Source: JAAFHB01 sp037128295 (GTDB lineage Bacteria > Bacteroidota > Bacteroidia > Bacteroidales > Prolixibacteraceae). Taken from it: DNA of 64,000 nt. Positions 8,785-18,667 of this stretch are shown in pieces (position 1 is the first letter of the stretch; each line of letters starts with the position of its first letter). Location: contig JBAXWR010000001.1 in NCBI GenBank assembly GCA_037128295.1, forward strand, positions 1 through 64,000, read 5' to 3'. The notes under the pieces were generated by a model, which saw nothing but the letters and a program-made list of their open reading frames with translations, was not told where the DNA came from and did no database searches. The position numbers were made by a program, and so were the translations under genes.

Positions 8785-9818
8785 TTCCTTGCTTTCTTTT
8801 GTGCCAATTCCGAATCGTGGACGTGTTGTTCAAAAGTTTTCAGGTTGTAATCCTTGAGGATATCTTTGATCAGCACATCGGGCGACAGGCTTTCGATTAC
8901 CGACCATTCCTCTTCGTGATGGTTGGTGATGCGGATTTTCCGGCCATACTTCGTCCTGATCTCTTCAAACCGTTGACAAAATGGCCAGGCGTGCAGAAAT
9001 GCTTTTTCAAGGTTGACCGGTGCACAAATCAGGTTGGGGTCCCATATCCCTGTTTGTGCGATAACCTCACCGGTGAATTCACAAATCTTCGCCGTATTCT
9101 TCCGGGTACTTGAAACGACAATGTACTTGTTCATCCATGCTTTGCCGTTCACGACTTCCCCACCTGCGTAAGCCGAGGGCCAGAAAACAATTTCAGCACC
9201 CTTTTGCTTCAGGGCTTTCCAACCATCATCCCACAATAAGTCGAAACAGATCTGGATTCCAATGATTCCAAAGTCAGTCTTAAAAACGGGAGGATCAAGC
9301 GATCCGGGGGTCATTCCATCTTCTATCTCATCTTCTGTCAGGTGGATTTTATGGTATTCACCCATTGGCACACCCTTTCGGTCAAACAAAACCGCCGAGT
9401 TGAAGATCTTCCCATTTTGGGAAGTATATACCGGACAAATCAGGTAGCACCTGTTCTCCTTTGCAAAAGCCGAAAACTGCTTCAAGGCAATGGCAGACAA
9501 TTCCACCTTCTCGACAAGCGTTTTGATTGGCTTTACATTAGATGTGGCGAATACCTCTGGCAGGCAAACGATATCGGGCTGATAAGCAAGGGACCGTTTC
9601 AGAATGGCAAGTATCTTTTCTGTCATCTGCGCGGGATTATCGGAACTTAATCCATTTTGTGAAACTGTGGCAATCCAGACTTCACGTGGCAATTGATTGG
9701 TTTCCGCGTTTTTAGCCTGAACATCGCCTGAAATTCCAGTAATTCCCATTGCTGTCAATCCTGTTGTAACTGCCGTTTTTCCGATAAAGCTTCGTCGTGA
9801 TTCCAAATTTATTTTCAT
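8781..9818 (-). CDS. Carbon-nitrogen hydrolase (nitrilase superfamily), Tat-exported
   Basis: A 345-aa protein with all three nitrilase-superfamily catalytic residues in context: Glu88 (C-L-P-E-V-F), Lys157 (Y-H-K-I-H-L) and Cys191 (I-Q-I-C-F-D). The N terminus has S-R-R-S-F-I-G-K followed by a weakly hydrophobic stretch, a good Tat signal, so it should act in the periplasm. Its place between glycan-degrading genes suggests hydrolysis of an amide on a sugar or glycopeptide. It is coupled to the sialate esterase by a 4-bp overlap. The next gene upstream is the DNA methyltransferase, 14 bp away. Confidence 0.87.
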   Translation of the reverse strand: MKINLESRRSFIGKTAVTTGLTAMGITGISGDVQAKNAETNQLPREVWIATVSQNGLSSDNPAQMTEKILAILKRSLAYQPDIVCLPEVFATSNVKPIKTLVEKVELSAIALKQFSAFAKENRCYLICPVYTSQNGKIFNSAVLFDRKGVPMGEYHKIHLTEDEIEDGMTPGSLDPPVFKTDFGIIGIQICFDLLWDDGWKALKQKGAEIVFWPSAYAGGEVVNGKAWMNKYIVVSSTRKNTAKICEFTGEVIAQTGIWDPNLICAPVNLEKAFLHAWPFCQRFEEIRTKYGRKIRITNHHEEEWSVIESLSPDVLIKDILKDYNLKTFEQHVHDSELAQKKARK

Positions 9819-9832
9819 ATATCTTCCTTTTT

Positions 9833-11605
9833 TTAGCTTTCAAAAAGTGTCATTTGTCTTTCTTTAACCGGGGTCATTTCATCCATAAAACGATCCCATA
9901 AATCTAAGGATAAAGCGAAGCCATACTTTTCATTTAATTTTATCAATTCCCTGGTCAGTTCATGTTTGTTGATCATTTTCCCCAATTCCAAAAGGTCAAT
10001 TCTCATTAAAACGTCCTTTGTAAAAGTTCTTTTGGCATCTGCAAAAGTGACTGACTGTAAAAACTGCATGGTTGCACCTGAATTTAAAAGGATCAAAGCA
10101 TAAACAGCAAATTCAATTTTGTCAAAACCGATTAGGTAACAGGTGTCGTCAAGCATAACCGGCTTGTTGTTCTGCGGAAGGATAAGCGTAAAATGGAAGG
10201 TCTTGTAAAGTCCCGAAATGGCTACTTTGTAAGGTTTGAACGAATAATCGCCAATTCCAAAGATTGAAAACAATGGCTTGTTAATGTAAATGCTTGATTT
10301 TCTTGCCTCAAAATTTGCCTGATGTTGTGTAAGATACTGATATGTAAAAGGGTAGTCACTTTTGATATAATCTGTTTCCTGTCCAATTTTCTTTTGGGTA
10401 ACGATCGTAAACTTTCGTGTCTGTTTGATCACCGTGTTTTTAAGGTCGGAACTTTTAAGTAAACCATAAACCAATCCATCTTCCAAAATTGCCTCTTCCC
10501 CCAATCCATTTACATAATGTCCATTCAGTTTGTCCAATTCCATGACTGAAACGCAGTCGTGTTTCAAGCCTTGTCGCCAAACAAAAGGAGATTCCCCGTC
10601 AATTTCTTTGGTGTGGATATAGGTGTCAATGTTGGATACAAACTTATCGGCCAGCCAACCAAATTGTAAATTAGGGGCTTGGTTGTTGTAAAAATTAAAT
10701 TCTACGCATTGATAGGTTGGTCCTGAGTTGAACCGACAAGAAAACAAAGCCGCTTCCACCGAAACATTGAATTCCTTTTTGCTATCAATGCACAGTTTCT
10801 CAATTGCTGCAATTTTATAATGGTTTTTATTCTGGTCAAAAATAAGGTTTTTGATCACCGAGTTTTTGACCAGCAATACCAAATGGCCGTTCATATTTTG
10901 AAAGGTCTCAATCATTGTCAAAGTAATAAATTCTGCAATATCGAAATTGCCTTTTCCTGTCATCGCATCCAAACCTTTGTGATTTTTAAAATTGGTTTTC
11001 TTCGGAAGGTTCGTAGAATGAAGGCTCCCTAATTTTGAGTTCGTCACCCATGGAGGGTTTCCGATGACAAGGATCTCTTTTGTCGGGAATTTTTCAGCTA
11101 TTTGTTTGATGTCAAAATCAAATACATCGCAATGAAAGATTGAAATATCAGGCTTGTTTGAGGTTGGGTTATCCAGGAAAAAATCCAGGATATTGAATTT
11201 GGTTTCCCAAACGTAGGGTTTATAGATCTCAACACCGAAAATACTTTGAATATTTTGGAAATTACGCAATGCCGCAATGATAAAATTCCCCTTTCCGCAG
11301 GTTGGCTCAACTATAATTTCAGGATAAATGTTTTTGGATGACAAATGCAAGGTGACTTGATTGGCCAAATCAGCATTGGTCTGAAAATCTCCATATTCTG
11401 CCCTGTCAGGTCCTTCATCAATGGGATCGGTAATCGAAAGGACTTCTTTTAGCGTTTCCAATTCTTCATTATTCTCAAAGAAATGATGGATGCCAAAAGC
11501 ACCAACTATTTCTTGATTTGCCTTTTCATAGGATGTAATATTTTTCAGATTATCATTTAAGTAACCTGAAACCTGAGGTGTGATATTTGTTTCAAATACT
11601 TTCAT
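9833..11605 (-). CDS. N6-adenine-type DNA methyltransferase (orphan)
   Basis: A 590-aa protein with SAM-binding motif I-like V-E-P-T-C-G-K-G-N-F at about 99-108 and catalytic motif IV N-P-P-W at 183-186, the arrangement of gamma-type N6-adenine methyltransferases. The region after 330 is probably the target-recognition domain. No endonuclease motif is visible in the same chain and no adjacent endonuclease gene exists. It sits within an otherwise sugar-related minus-strand run, 14 bp before the nitrilase, and looks like an insertion. The nearest nuclease candidate is the PD-(D/E)xK-like gene 3 kb away. Confidence 0.8.
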   Translation of the reverse strand: MKVFETNITPQVSGYLNDNLKNITSYEKANQEIVGAFGIHHFFENNEELETLKEVLSITDPIDEGPDRAEYGDFQTNADLANQVTLHLSSKNIYPEIIVEPTCGKGNFIIAALRNFQNIQSIFGVEIYKPYVWETKFNILDFFLDNPTSNKPDISIFHCDVFDFDIKQIAEKFPTKEILVIGNPPWVTNSKLGSLHSTNLPKKTNFKNHKGLDAMTGKGNFDIAEFITLTMIETFQNMNGHLVLLVKNSVIKNLIFDQNKNHYKIAAIEKLCIDSKKEFNVSVEAALFSCRFNSGPTYQCVEFNFYNNQAPNLQFGWLADKFVSNIDTYIHTKEIDGESPFVWRQGLKHDCVSVMELDKLNGHYVNGLGEEAILEDGLVYGLLKSSDLKNTVIKQTRKFTIVTQKKIGQETDYIKSDYPFTYQYLTQHQANFEARKSSIYINKPLFSIFGIGDYSFKPYKVAISGLYKTFHFTLILPQNNKPVMLDDTCYLIGFDKIEFAVYALILLNSGATMQFLQSVTFADAKRTFTKDVLMRIDLLELGKMINKHELTRELIKLNEKYGFALSLDLWDRFMDEMTPVKERQMTLFES

Positions 11606-11782
11606 CCATAAGGTTTGCTATAGCTGATGATTTTGCTTCAATTCTGAAATACATATTGGATGTAAATATACTGTTTACAGAATAAGATCCGTCAAGTGTG
11701 AAGGCAAAACAAAAATTCTATAGCACACCCTATTCTTCTTCAACGAAGTTGTTTTATAACGAATTAAAATACAGGATACTAA

Positions 11783-14700
11783 CTATTTGACTAGTTTCAC
11801 TGTCTGTATGGTTACCGGTCCCAATAATCCCGATTCGATCAATGGGACTTTTGCCCATGGAACCTGCGACTGATCAGAACCCCAGATATTTGCTCCGGGA
11901 ATGATCGTGGTCAATACGTTGGTATGCGTGAATTTAGCTCCGGTTACCGCATCACCGGTCAGGCGATTCGACCAGGTATTGGCCACTTCGATCGTGAGTT
12001 TGTTTTCACCGTTTTGTACCAATTGTGTGATATCAAATTTGTAAGGTTTTGCCCATGAAATGCCCAATGGTTTTCCATTTAGCCAGACTTCTGCCACTTT
12101 CGATAAGTTGCCCAAATCCAAAAAGATCCTTTCAGAATTTTCCAAGGTCGGGTTTTTCACGAATTGAAAAGTTTTGTGATAGGTCCCAATACCAGAATAA
12201 TACCTGATCCCGTCATTCTTGTTCTTTGTCCATGAAGTGAGTTCAGGAAATACCGCCGTTTCGGGTGCGCCCCAACCTTTCGTGAAAGAAACACTCCATT
12301 CACCTTTCAGAATGTCGGCCTTTGGTTTGTTGTCGATAACTTTTGAGCCGGCTTTTCCTTTTAACTCGTACGACCCTTCCTTCAAAAAGAGGATCCCATC
12401 TTTTGTAAATTCCATTAATGGTAGGTTTGCACCGGAAGGATTGACATTGGTGTAAGTGGGAGAGGGGGTCCCTTTTCTGAAAGCAACAAAACAGGAACCA
12501 TATGGAGCCAATGTAACAGGAAGCTTAATGTATTGATCCTTCCAATAATAGATCGGAACAGGTACGATTTCGCCGTTTAATGGATTCCAGATCTCAGGAA
12601 CTTTGGATTGTTGCCTGAAACCACATTCCCTCGAAATCCATTGGTTGGTCGTATTGCGGACAAAATAGAAATCAAATTCCTCTTTTTTATAATGGATATA
12701 ATCGAGCAACCAGGAAGCTTTGTCTGCATAGTCGAAGTCGGGCACAACATTAAGATTTTTAAGCACTTCCACAGGTTTTATACCAGCAACGATTTTACCC
12801 TTTACTATGGCCTGAGCCTTTGAATTTTCAGGGAGTACTTCCCATAATTGACCAATCATTCCCTTGGCTTTCGCCGACAATACCGGTTCATTCTTAAGTT
12901 CCATTACCTTCTGTGGTTTAAGTCCCACAATTACAGCCCCTTGTTTGAGCAATTCATTAAGCTTTATTAAAACAAGAGGATTCATTTCTTCCTCCCGGTC
13001 TAAAGCAAGTAAGCTGAATTCAGCACCATTGGATAAAACAAATTTTCCGTTTTTAAAAGATAATCCATTCAAAAGGATCTCGGTATTGACAACTTCATAA
13101 TCATATCCCGGGCCAACGGTAAAATGGGCATTTTTAGGGGTTGCCGAATTTGGCACTTTATCCCCATAATAATAAAGCACATCTGCTTTAAAATCGGCAT
13201 TCTGAAAAATATAGGAATTGCGTGAGATGTAATCGATGAACGGTTTCACCTTTGGCCACCAAACCCGTTTGGTGTTAAAATGGGTACCTGCGCCATAAAC
13301 AATTCCAGGATATCCTGTCCCGGTAGGGTTGTGACTGAATCCATGAAAAACCACCCGGTTCAACCCTTCGCAGAAAGCCCGGTCACCGATCGGTTTCATA
13401 TCGAATGGCCCTTCCTGCCAATGCTGAAACGAGGTAAACGACTCTTCTTCCACAATACCCCTTTGATAAATATGGGACGCGGCTGCAACCTCCTTTACAA
13501 CACGCAGTATATCAATGCTATCTATTTTTGTCGTGTCTTCAACGTTATAGTCTTTGTAATACCTGTAATGGTTGACCCAAAATTCACCACGGGGAATATC
13601 CAATGAACCAAGTGCTTTCAAAGGTTCTGCAGGTCCATTGTAAAGCGGATAACCCGGACCTCCAGCTTCACAATTGATTTTAAGCCCATATTGGTTACAG
13701 ATTTCCTTTGATTTTTTGTACAGGTTGTTGATCATCAGTTCCGACAAGGTTTTCTTAAAATCAGTCTGAACCCTTTTTGTAACTTCCTCACTGAAAATAC
13801 CTTTGTCAAATAAGGAAGGGAGAAATTTATAAATGTCGTACCCATTGACTTTCTTGAATTCTTTTGGTAGGGTTGAAGTCCAGACAAAACCGCGTGCTTC
13901 ATAACTTGCCAGGTAGAAACTTTTGAGGGCAGTCTTGCGAAAATCGCCTAACACCGGTTTTAACCGGTTGATCACATACAACAAATGAGTTTTGACTGCT
14001 TCGGCATCAAAATGGTCAATTGTGAGGCCTGCTGATTGAGGGCTTGGAAGCACCAATTCCTGACCGGAATTGGAACAAACATAACGGAGGATTTCCCAAT
14101 CTCCCGCAGGGGCTTTCCATTTTAACTCATCGTTGGCGGGATCAAAAAATTGTGTGACATTGATAATCTTAGCTGTATCGAGATTATTTTTTGTTGTGTT
14201 TCCTGGAATGGCCAGTAGGACAACTTCTTCATAATAAACCGGACGACCGTTGCCTTGAACAGGGATCATTGGTTTCCCGGTACCACCGACCAATGCCGAC
14301 TTTGGAAAAGAGATCTCAGGAAATGGAACTTTAATTTTCTGCACTTCGCCTCCACCTTTTATTGTGGTTTTTGAGCAATAAAGTGATTTGCCCGCATTTT
14401 TGGGGAGTGTCCACGAACCTCCGGCATTCCAACTGCTCGAAAGGTTCAATCCCATTTCGAGACCCAACTTCCCGGCTTCGTTTACGGCAAATTTGATCAC
14501 TTTCAAAGATTCGTCACTCAGGAAAGCTGGACCGCCGGGAGTTTCCTTATCGGTCCTTGGGACACCGATTTCAAAAAAGTCAAATCCTCCGATCCCCGCC
14601 TTTTTCATTTCGATAAACTCCTGTTTGGCTGCAATCGTGTCGATATTCCCGTTGAGGCACCACCAGTAAACTTTAGGGCGTGCCTGACCGCTCGGACTTT

Positions 14701-14812
14701 GGAAACCTGCAGCTAAAGTTTTGTAATCGCTGGTACTTTGAGCAGAAGCCGATTTGATAGAAGGGAAAAATAAACAAATAATCAGAATAAAGGGAAAAAG
14801 TGTCTTTTTCAT
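11783..14812 (-). CDS. GH106-like glycoside hydrolase (alpha-L-rhamnosidase family)
   Basis: A 1009-aa secreted protein. Signal peptide at residues 1-24. The start of the mature domain (F-Q-S-P, R-P-K-V-Y-W-W, L-N-G-N, then M-K-K-A-G-I-G-G-F) is the signature of GH106-like enzymes, whose characterised members cleave alpha-L-rhamnosides. Near the C terminus (about 895-960) a GH2-type sugar-binding beta-sandwich is visible with L-D-L-G-N, A-E-V-W-L-N-G and N-T-W-S-N-R. The length fits the family. The 177-bp gap to the methyltransferase gene and 39-bp gap to the URO-D gene suggest co-transcription with the latter. Confidence 0.82.
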   Translation of the reverse strand: MKKTLFPFILIICLFFPSIKSASAQSTSDYKTLAAGFQSPSGQARPKVYWWCLNGNIDTIAAKQEFIEMKKAGIGGFDFFEIGVPRTDKETPGGPAFLSDESLKVIKFAVNEAGKLGLEMGLNLSSSWNAGGSWTLPKNAGKSLYCSKTTIKGGGEVQKIKVPFPEISFPKSALVGGTGKPMIPVQGNGRPVYYEEVVLLAIPGNTTKNNLDTAKIINVTQFFDPANDELKWKAPAGDWEILRYVCSNSGQELVLPSPQSAGLTIDHFDAEAVKTHLLYVINRLKPVLGDFRKTALKSFYLASYEARGFVWTSTLPKEFKKVNGYDIYKFLPSLFDKGIFSEEVTKRVQTDFKKTLSELMINNLYKKSKEICNQYGLKINCEAGGPGYPLYNGPAEPLKALGSLDIPRGEFWVNHYRYYKDYNVEDTTKIDSIDILRVVKEVAAASHIYQRGIVEEESFTSFQHWQEGPFDMKPIGDRAFCEGLNRVVFHGFSHNPTGTGYPGIVYGAGTHFNTKRVWWPKVKPFIDYISRNSYIFQNADFKADVLYYYGDKVPNSATPKNAHFTVGPGYDYEVVNTEILLNGLSFKNGKFVLSNGAEFSLLALDREEEMNPLVLIKLNELLKQGAVIVGLKPQKVMELKNEPVLSAKAKGMIGQLWEVLPENSKAQAIVKGKIVAGIKPVEVLKNLNVVPDFDYADKASWLLDYIHYKKEEFDFYFVRNTTNQWISRECGFRQQSKVPEIWNPLNGEIVPVPIYYWKDQYIKLPVTLAPYGSCFVAFRKGTPSPTYTNVNPSGANLPLMEFTKDGILFLKEGSYELKGKAGSKVIDNKPKADILKGEWSVSFTKGWGAPETAVFPELTSWTKNKNDGIRYYSGIGTYHKTFQFVKNPTLENSERIFLDLGNLSKVAEVWLNGKPLGISWAKPYKFDITQLVQNGENKLTIEVANTWSNRLTGDAVTGAKFTHTNVLTTIIPGANIWGSDQSQVPWAKVPLIESGLLGPVTIQTVKLVK

Positions 14813-14851
14813 ATTAATTGTATCTAATTGAATGACAATTTATTATATTGA

Positions 14852-15961
14852 TCATGTTTTTGAGTACTGCCCATGCTTTTTACACAATTCAATAAACTTT
14901 AGTACTCGTTCCGGTTTGATATCGTTTTGAAGGATATGGGCAGGTGCGATCATGTAACCCCCATTTTTACCAAGAATGGTAATTTTTTCGATAATGTCTT
15001 GTTCCAACTCTTCGTCTGTTCCATTTGGGAGTAGGTATTGCTGGTCGATTGCGCCCCAGAAGGAAAATTTGTCACCAAAATTTTCTTTCATATCCTTTGG
15101 AAGATGGCCAGGCACGCCCGGTTGCACAGGATTGAAGACTTCGAATCCAATCTCGCGGATGTCGTCGAGCAGATCGGCTACGGCTCCATCGCAATGCAAA
15201 ATCGGGATAATATCTGGTTTTGCTTCCTTAAACCGGTCGATCATTTTTTTGTAATGGGGTTTTAACTGCTCCCTGAAAGTTTCAGGTGGCATGATCAGGC
15301 TGTTCTGGGTGCCAAAATCATCGCCAAACCAGATCGCATCCACCCCTGCTTCAATCAGGCGAAGACCGATTTGTGTCTGAAACTCTGCACAAGCCTCAAA
15401 CAACGGCACAACATATTCCGCTTCCAACATCATGTCGATCAGCAGTTTCTGCATCCCGACCAAATGACGTGCAAGGGCAAAGATCGTCACTTCTATATCG
15501 CCAAAGATCAGGTAATCTTTTTTATATTTTGCCACGAGTGCTTCGGCATCCCTGTAACGACCAGGCGCATCGGGATCGGGGAAACTATAAGCTTGAATAT
15601 CCTCTTTCATTTCGGCGTGTGCCAACGGACATCCCACTATTTCAACATAGGTATCACCATGCCTCATCCTCATCCTGTATTCGTTCAGCCAGGTACCATA
15701 CTCATTTATTTTTGGCTGATAACCGTCCGGAACTGAAGCACCTGTAATCACGACATCGCTGCCCATGGCTACCCTCAGTTCATTGGCACTGATCCGGTAG
15801 GTCACGTCTTCAAATAAATTATTGGTATAATGGACCGGGATTCCCAATTCTTTTCCAAAGTGGTCGGCCAACTGGCGGCACAAATCAAACTGGATAGGTA
15901 CCCGGTCGGGCAAGCCTTCTAATCTTTTGAATGCTTTTAATACTCGTTCTCTTGAATTCAT
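14852..15961 (-). CDS. Uroporphyrinogen decarboxylase (URO-D) family protein
   Basis: A 369-aa TIM-barrel protein of the URO-D/MtaA-like superfamily: N-terminal S-R-E-R-V-L-K-A-F, W-F-G-D-D-F-G-T-Q near 210, P-I-L-H-C-D-G near 250 and S-F-W-G-A-I-D-Q near 295. It is not a heme-pathway HemE: the context is a glycan-utilisation locus and the sequence belongs to the diverged group often found with glycoside hydrolases. The role there is unknown; methyl transfer is a possibility from the superfamily. It starts 14 bp after the 845-aa gene. Confidence 0.8.
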   Translation of the reverse strand: MNSRERVLKAFKRLEGLPDRVPIQFDLCRQLADHFGKELGIPVHYTNNLFEDVTYRISANELRVAMGSDVVITGASVPDGYQPKINEYGTWLNEYRMRMRHGDTYVEIVGCPLAHAEMKEDIQAYSFPDPDAPGRYRDAEALVAKYKKDYLIFGDIEVTIFALARHLVGMQKLLIDMMLEAEYVVPLFEACAEFQTQIGLRLIEAGVDAIWFGDDFGTQNSLIMPPETFREQLKPHYKKMIDRFKEAKPDIIPILHCDGAVADLLDDIREIGFEVFNPVQPGVPGHLPKDMKENFGDKFSFWGAIDQQYLLPNGTDEELEQDIIEKITILGKNGGYMIAPAHILQNDIKPERVLKFIELCKKHGQYSKT

Positions 15962-15975
15962 TGTATTTCAATTAA

Positions 15976-18513
15976 TTACCATGAAACGACCAAATTTCCG
16001 GTTATATTTTCAATCACAAAGTGTTTGCCCAATTTTTCATCTCCTGTTGCAAATTGAACCTGACCCGTTTTCCATGGATAGTCCGAGTTCACATAGGCAT
16101 GAAAAGTTTGGGCGGTCACATCATCCTGTGGATAAACCCGGATGGTGCCATTTTTTAGTCCTGTGACTTCAAAGCGCTTTTTGATTCCCAATTGTCCGGA
16201 ATGGAGTTCTTTACAGGAAACGATCCCATCATTTTGGGTAATAAACAGGCGACATTCACGGTTCCAGGCAGTTGGCATCACATAAGTCGAATTCCCTTTT
16301 TCAAGTTTGGTTTCCAGTCCCAGCAACAGTGGTGCCCCCTGAGCCATTTTGAAACGAAGCTTGACCGTATTGCCTGGGTTGTAACCCGAAAAGACAAAAG
16401 CATTATCGGAACGTGAAATTGTCAATACCGGATTTTTAACCTCCGGGCTTTGTTTGTCAACAGCGCAACCGATACCAAATTCCTTTAGTACGTAACGCAG
16501 ATAAAGTGGAGCCATGAACCATTTTGAAGGATCATCAGGTGTCAATAAACGTCCACCTGTAAAACTACACGAATTTGTCCCACGCAGGTAAGCAACTTTG
16601 CCTCCGTGCCACTCTGTTTTACTTCTTGTCCAGACAATGTCACGTTTTGCTCCCGACTGTTCCACCTCAACCAATTTTCGGGTAATCGATTCTTTGGGAT
16701 TTTTGAGGATTGTTTTAATTCCACCTGAAGAGAACAATGCATTGTGCCTCAAAATATTAGGATATTTAATGTCCAATAGATCAGGAATATAACTGGAATT
16801 GACCCTGAATTCGCCTTCCAACGGCTGGATATTTTTAAGGTTCAGAAAATCTGTAAAGGGTTCGCCAGAATGATCGACAGGACCAAAAACAATCAATTTA
16901 CCTCCATTTTCAACAAAGCGGATCAGTGAAGATTCTAAAGTTGAACCGGCTTCAGGGGCAATTGTTACAAGGATAGATTCACGGAAAATATCCGGTTTTT
17001 TGTTAATCACTGATTGAAAGGAAGTTGTGGAAATCACTGTATTTAAAGGTGTTCCATTGTTGATTGCCTGACGGATGAACCAATCGCCATAATAAATCTC
17101 GGGAAGCCGGTCTTTGAATTTATGTGCCCACTCTTGGTATTCGTCAAAAGGGTAAACCCAGACCAATGGACCCGGAGCTGTCGGTGCATCCATCCGCGCT
17201 TTCAGAATATTCGGCGTTACTTCGTTGGGTACTTGTACTGGCATATTGCCATAGGTATCATCAATGGTCAAAAAACTCAGGTGGGTAGGGATTCCAATAT
17301 TTCCATCAGCATCAATTCTGGAAACCGACAATGGAAGATAAATGTCGTGGGGTTCGCGGCCATAGCGGTCAAGCCATGGACTGTTGATCCACCACGGGTC
17401 GTGTGTATAATACCTGAACAGAAAACGGTTATCGGGCAATTCCGACATCCTCGACATGTACCCAACCATCTCCAATCCAAAATCTCCATCGAGAGCAGCC
17501 CATGGAGAGTTAGGTGGGGGTAACATATTGAAATTTCCTTTGTAGATGTTCTTCAGGTCAACCGCATCACGGGCCAGATCGGCACCTACCGAAAGGTTTG
17601 TACCACGGGTCTGTATCGGAAATTCCGGACATTCCTTTCTGAAAAGTTTCCAAAAGTCGATGATTTTTACAGTGGCTCCTTCGAGTTTTTCCTGGTCAAA
17701 TCCTTTTCCGGAAAAGATGGCGCCTGTCGCAGACCAACCTTCGGCACCAAATCCAAACCCATTGCTAAACCAGATGTAATCGAATCCAAGATCTGAAAGG
17801 AAATGCTGGCTTTGCGCTCCGAAAAATGTCCCAAAAGCGGTTCCGGCTGCAATCCCCTTTGGAAATCCTGCATAAGGTTCGGGATCAGCTTTTAAAACGG
17901 AGTAACAACTGACGAACGTTTTTTGTCCCATGGCATTGCCACCTAAAATCTCCGGGTGTTTTTTGTATTTGAATTCAGATTTGGCAAATTCCGGGCCCGG
18001 ATCGAAAGTGGCACCTACGCAAACAGGTTTTCCGGTAATACTACGCCCTGCCTCTTTCAACGACTCAATGATAAATCTGAGGTCGCCATAGGTATAGTCT
18101 GGCGGGTTTTCGATGTAGAGATAAGCCCTTTCGTGAAGGGATAGTTCTGCCGGACCTGATCCAACTTCATGGTCTGTATTCGGATTGCCCATGTATTTCG
18201 CCCATTCCAACGGTTGACGCAGATTTCCTTTATAATCCAGGATTTCGGAACCATCCCCGGTCCAGAGCATGACTGAAACCGTATCGGTATGTCGCAGTAA
18301 AGCAGACCATTGCGTAAACACCTCTCTTGCAACTTCGCGAATATAAGCCTTATCGTTTTTCTTGAAAGGCTTAAGCGACATCTCCAATGTGATGTTGTGG
18401 AAACGGTTTTTCTGAAGTGCAGGATCTTCAATATTCGTTTTTTGTTGTGCGGAACTTTGGTAAACGAATGCCAGAAGAAGAATAATGACAATGAAATATA
18501 CAGGTCTTTTCAT
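15976..18513 (-). CDS. Secreted 845-aa protein of unknown function in glycan locus
   Basis: Signal peptide at residues 1-22. Residues about 35-480 look like a TIM-barrel hydrolase-like domain, with many Trp/Tyr and acidic residues, beginning with I-T-L-E-M-S-L-K-P-F. Residues about 500-560 resemble a class I glutamine-amidotransferase-like (Rossmann) fold with F-V-E-N-G-G-K-L-I-V-F-G. The C terminus is beta-rich. I do not recognise a named family. Its position directly below SusD and above URO-D and GH106 suggests it processes the same glycan. Confidence 0.65.
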   Translation of the reverse strand: MKRPVYFIVIILLLAFVYQSSAQQKTNIEDPALQKNRFHNITLEMSLKPFKKNDKAYIREVAREVFTQWSALLRHTDTVSVMLWTGDGSEILDYKGNLRQPLEWAKYMGNPNTDHEVGSGPAELSLHERAYLYIENPPDYTYGDLRFIIESLKEAGRSITGKPVCVGATFDPGPEFAKSEFKYKKHPEILGGNAMGQKTFVSCYSVLKADPEPYAGFPKGIAAGTAFGTFFGAQSQHFLSDLGFDYIWFSNGFGFGAEGWSATGAIFSGKGFDQEKLEGATVKIIDFWKLFRKECPEFPIQTRGTNLSVGADLARDAVDLKNIYKGNFNMLPPPNSPWAALDGDFGLEMVGYMSRMSELPDNRFLFRYYTHDPWWINSPWLDRYGREPHDIYLPLSVSRIDADGNIGIPTHLSFLTIDDTYGNMPVQVPNEVTPNILKARMDAPTAPGPLVWVYPFDEYQEWAHKFKDRLPEIYYGDWFIRQAINNGTPLNTVISTTSFQSVINKKPDIFRESILVTIAPEAGSTLESSLIRFVENGGKLIVFGPVDHSGEPFTDFLNLKNIQPLEGEFRVNSSYIPDLLDIKYPNILRHNALFSSGGIKTILKNPKESITRKLVEVEQSGAKRDIVWTRSKTEWHGGKVAYLRGTNSCSFTGGRLLTPDDPSKWFMAPLYLRYVLKEFGIGCAVDKQSPEVKNPVLTISRSDNAFVFSGYNPGNTVKLRFKMAQGAPLLLGLETKLEKGNSTYVMPTAWNRECRLFITQNDGIVSCKELHSGQLGIKKRFEVTGLKNGTIRVYPQDDVTAQTFHAYVNSDYPWKTGQVQFATGDEKLGKHFVIENITGNLVVSW

Positions 18514-18599
18514 GGTAAAATAGGATTAATCTCAACGGATAAAATTAGCAAACTTTGGCTTAGAAAAATTAGTGATAGCCTCACTGGATGCTTAACTGG

Positions 18600-18660
18600 T
18601 AGTGGTAGCCTAACTCATAGTGAGACTACCACTATCCCATAAGTGAGACTACCACTATCC
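18600..18660. repeat. Direct and inverted repeats between SusD and the 845-aa gene
   Basis: An exact 18-bp sequence starting GTGAGACTACC is present twice, at 18620-18637 and 18643-18660. TAGTGGTAG at 18600-18608 is the inverse of CTACCACTA at 18626-18634, so the region can fold. It starts 8 bp below the SusD stop and may end or attenuate the transcript there. Confidence 0.6.
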
Positions 18661-18667
18661 AATATGA

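Noticed and set aside
14852..15961. HemE of heme synthesis
   Set aside because: It belongs to the diverged URO-D group, and the neighbours are glycan genes.
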